This document shows, piece by piece, positions 23,955-26,049 of a DNA stretch of 26,049 nucleotides (position 1 is the stretch's first letter; every line of letters begins with the position of its first letter). The notes under the pieces were generated by a model. The model had not been told where the DNA came from. It ran no database searches and saw only the letters and a program-made list of their open reading frames with translations. Source of the stretch: Terrisporobacter mayombei (GTDB lineage Bacteria > Bacillota > Clostridia > Peptostreptococcales > Peptostreptococcaceae); the NCBI RefSeq assembly GCF_014333445.1, contig NZ_JACRYU010000019.1:1-26049 (forward strand). The letters run 5' to 3'. Position numbers and translations under genes: made by a program.

Positions 23955-25370
23955 TTATTCCTCAATTATTTCTATATTTTCTAAAGTATTATCTTTAATA
24001 CCACATATTATCATACCATTTTTAACCCCATCTTGGATATAAGTAATAATTTCTTGTGTAATAATTTCTCCTGGGGATACTAAATTTATTCCTGGAGGAT
24101 ATGGTGTTATATACTCTCCACTTATTTTTCCAATACTATTTTCTAACTTAACTAATTTTTTATTTTTATAAAATGCTTCCCTTGGGTTCATCATTTTTAT
24201 TGGAATTTCATTTGGATAATCTATTTTTTGTAGTTTAATTTTTTTATCATCATGTGTAGATATAACACTTTGTAAAGCAGTCTCTAGACTCATGAAATCA
24301 TCAATAGTATTTCCTATTGTACAAATTAAAAGAACACCATAGTAGTTTGATAATTCAACTTGAATATTGTATTTATACCTTAAAATATTATCTAATTCAT
24401 AACCTGTTATACCTAACTCTTTTAATGAAATGAATATTTTTGTTTTATCATACTCATTTTTTATTAATATATTTTTGTTATTCTTAAATTTTAACGTGAA
24501 GTCTTCAATTAGATTTAGTAGTTCATTCATTAAATCTTTTCCATATTTATCATAAATATCTACGGCTAACTCCAAAGATGATAAAAGCATATATGATGGA
24601 CTTGATGATTCTATAATTCTTAACATGCTTAATACTTTATTCTCATTTACTCGGTTCCCTTTTATATGAATCATAGATGATTGCGTAAATGCAGGGAGTG
24701 TTTTGTGGGTACTTTGAATAACTATATCTGCTCCTTGTGTAATAGCTGGTTTAGGTAAATTATCACTTAATCCTAAATGAGCACCATGAGCCTCATCTAT
24801 TATAACTGTAATATCTTTGCTGTGTGCGTATGTGCAAATTTCCTCTAAATCATAAGTAATTCCATAATAAGTAGGATACGTTAGTATAATAGCTTCTGCA
24901 TCTAAATTATCATCTATTACTTTTTTCACATCATTAACTTTTACACCTTGTACTATATTAGTACTTGTACAAACTTGTGACTCTATATAAACAGGTGTAA
25001 TATCTCCTAATATACATGAGTTAATAACAGATTGATGGCAATCCCTATTAGTTATTAATTTTGACTTTGGTGAACAAACTGACATAATAGATGCTTGTAT
25101 GCCACAAGTACTTCCATTAACTAAATAAATAGTTTTATCACTATTAAAAATCTTAGCAGCTCTATCTTGAGACTCCTTAATTATCTCTTGTGCATTATGT
25201 AAATTATCAGTTCCATTAATTTCTGTCGTATCTAGTTTATATATTTTATTTAATATATCTTCATATCCTAGCTTATCAAATATTTTTCCCATTTTATGAC
25301 CTGGTACGTGAAATGATATTAATTTACTACTTTTAATATCTTCTAATTTTTTTAAAATATAATTTGCCAT
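23955..25370 (-). CDS. Orn/Lys/Arg decarboxylase family PLP enzyme (YaaO type)
   Basis: 471 aa, the short YaaO-like version lacking the N-terminal wing domain of the inducible enteric decarboxylases. It shows the N-terminal ISFHVPGHKMG, the phosphate-binding LVNGSTCGIQASIM, VIIDEAHGAHLG with the aspartate that holds the pyridine nitrogen, and the PLP lysine in STHKTLPAFTQSS (about residue 222-223). The C-terminal domain has PYPPGINLVSPGE. The product is likely a polyamine precursor such as agmatine or cadaverine, but the substrate is not readable from sequence. AAGGAGATATT precedes the ATG. It is followed by the guanylate-kinase-like gene and ultimately holB, as yaaO-tmk-...-holB in Bacillus. 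Confidence 0.93.
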   Translation of the reverse strand: MANYILKKLEDIKSSKLISFHVPGHKMGKIFDKLGYEDILNKIYKLDTTEINGTDNLHNAQEIIKESQDRAAKIFNSDKTIYLVNGSTCGIQASIMSVCSPKSKLITNRDCHQSVINSCILGDITPVYIESQVCTSTNIVQGVKVNDVKKVIDDNLDAEAIILTYPTYYGITYDLEEICTYAHSKDITVIIDEAHGAHLGLSDNLPKPAITQGADIVIQSTHKTLPAFTQSSMIHIKGNRVNENKVLSMLRIIESSSPSYMLLSSLELAVDIYDKYGKDLMNELLNLIEDFTLKFKNNKNILIKNEYDKTKIFISLKELGITGYELDNILRYKYNIQVELSNYYGVLLICTIGNTIDDFMSLETALQSVISTHDDKKIKLQKIDYPNEIPIKMMNPREAFYKNKKLVKLENSIGKISGEYITPYPPGINLVSPGEIITQEIITYIQDGVKNGMIICGIKDNTLENIEIIEE

Positions 25371-25384
25371 AATATCTCCTTATA

Positions 25385-25421
25385 AAAATAGACCGAAGAC
25401 TGTTTTAGCAATCATCGGCCT
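25385..25421 (-). terminator. Terminator after the DUF378 gene
   Basis: On the minus strand AGGCCGATGATTG pairs with CAGTCTTCGGTCT (one mismatch and two G-U pairs) and is followed by ATTTTTA. It lies in the short gap before the decarboxylase gene, whose own promoter is not obvious, so it may act as a partial terminator. Confidence 0.72.
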
Positions 25422-25437
25422 TTCTGTTACATTATTT

Positions 25438-25635
25438 TTATTTATCATCATCTGATGAAAATAAAGATGGTATTAAGTAGATTCCTGCTAATCCTACTAA
25501 AGCATATATAACTCTACTTATTGCTGAATATGTACCACCAAATAACATACCTATAGCATCTACTCCTAAGAATCCTATGATTCCCCAGTTTAAAGCACCT
25601 ACTACAGCTAAAATTAAACATATTCTTTTAATCAT
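25438..25635 (-). CDS. DUF378 small membrane protein
   Basis: 65 aa with two hydrophobic spans (about 4-26 and 38-58). It carries the DUF378 hallmark GALNWGIIGFLGVD followed by an IYALVGLAGIY segment, like YuzA of Bacillus. The function of this family is unknown. The last residues are acidic (SSDDDK). An AGGAGTGAT site precedes the ATG. It lies about 100 bases from the end of the 5S rRNA gene; the gap is AT-rich and presumably holds its promoter, which I could not place firmly. Confidence 0.93.
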   Translation of the reverse strand: MIKRICLILAVVGALNWGIIGFLGVDAIGMLFGGTYSAISRVIYALVGLAGIYLIPSLFSSDDDK

Positions 25636-25739
25636 CTATAATCACTCCTAAATATAAATATTATTTATATTATTTCCATGTTTTATTAAATTAACCCTAG
25701 GTTTGAAAATAGATTATTTTTATACAATAAAAAAAGATT

Positions 25740-25857
<118 letters not shown>

Positions 25858-25930
25858 AATCTTTACTTAAAGTATTAACTTTTGTTAGTACTTTCAAAAC
25901 TGCTAACATTTAATGTTTCCATTAATTTTA

Positions 25931-26049
25931 TTGGTCAAGTCCTCGATCTATTAGTATCAGTAAGCTAAATACATTACTGCACTTACACCTCTGACCTATC
26001 AACCAGGTAGTCTTCCTGGGATCTTAACCTTGCGGTGGGAAATCTTATC
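25931..26049 (-). rRNA. rrl: 23S ribosomal RNA, 3' end only
   Basis: About the last 119 bases of 23S rRNA on the minus strand, cut by the window edge. Recognisable parts are CCGCAAGGUUAAGAUCCC, the CCUGGUUGAUAGGUC helix, and the end ACUGAUACUAAUAGAUCGAGGACUUGACC. The exact 3' end near 25931 is set by similarity to the usual terminal stem, within a few bases. Confidence 0.93.

Overview
The window is AT-rich, with strong AAGGAGG-type ribosome binding sites, a T-box leader, sporulation genes (spmA, spmB) and a clostridial-type 5S/23S end. It reads as chromosome of an anaerobic spore-forming clostridium, most likely of the Peptostreptococcaceae (relatives of Clostridioides, Paraclostridium or Romboutsia). 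The genus is inferred from gene content and style and cannot be fixed from the sequence alone. Almost everything is on the minus strand, so the map is best read from right to left.

Right part (26049 to 12592): the 3' end of a 23S rRNA and a 5S rRNA, then a DUF378 membrane protein, a YaaO-type Orn/Lys/Arg decarboxylase and a guanylate-kinase-like protein. Next is a five-gene housekeeping operon with its own promoter: holB (clamp-loader delta'), ricT/PSP1, trmN6-like methyltransferase, rsmI and an HD-domain protein. A plus-strand pair, pncB and an Lrp/AsnC regulator, interrupts. Then come spmA-spmB and a T-box-controlled metG-tatD operon. The order matches the classical Bacillus block yaaO-tmk-...-holB-ricT-...-trmN6-...-rsmI-...-metS-tatD-...-rnmV-ksgA, with local substitutions: a guanylate-kinase-like gene stands where tmk sits, and HD/Lrp/pncB/spmAB stand where abrB sits.

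Middle part (12570 to 5161): an accessory block sits between tatD and rnmV. It holds a five-gene GntR/ABC-transporter operon led by an unlisted 43-aa membrane microprotein and a large nested palindrome; an ECF sigma factor with a DUF4179-type anti-sigma factor; a DUF3793 gene behind a promoter covered by two Fur-box-like palindromes; a tandem pair of paralogous HTH proteins on the plus strand; and a DUF3786 gene that is broken by a frameshift in an eight-A run.

Left part (5040 to 1): rnmV-ksgA (rRNA maturation) with a clear promoter and terminator, a large Tyr/Glu-repeat acidic protein of unknown function, a cation diffusion facilitator, a single-span membrane-anchored protein and the first codons of a gene that leaves the window. 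No transposon, CRISPR array, tRNA gene or phage was seen. The points most worth a second look are the microprotein/palindrome operon, the paralogous HTH pair, the Fur-type DUF3793 promoter, the spmA start without a standard initiation codon, the split DUF3786 gene and the acidic repeat protein.
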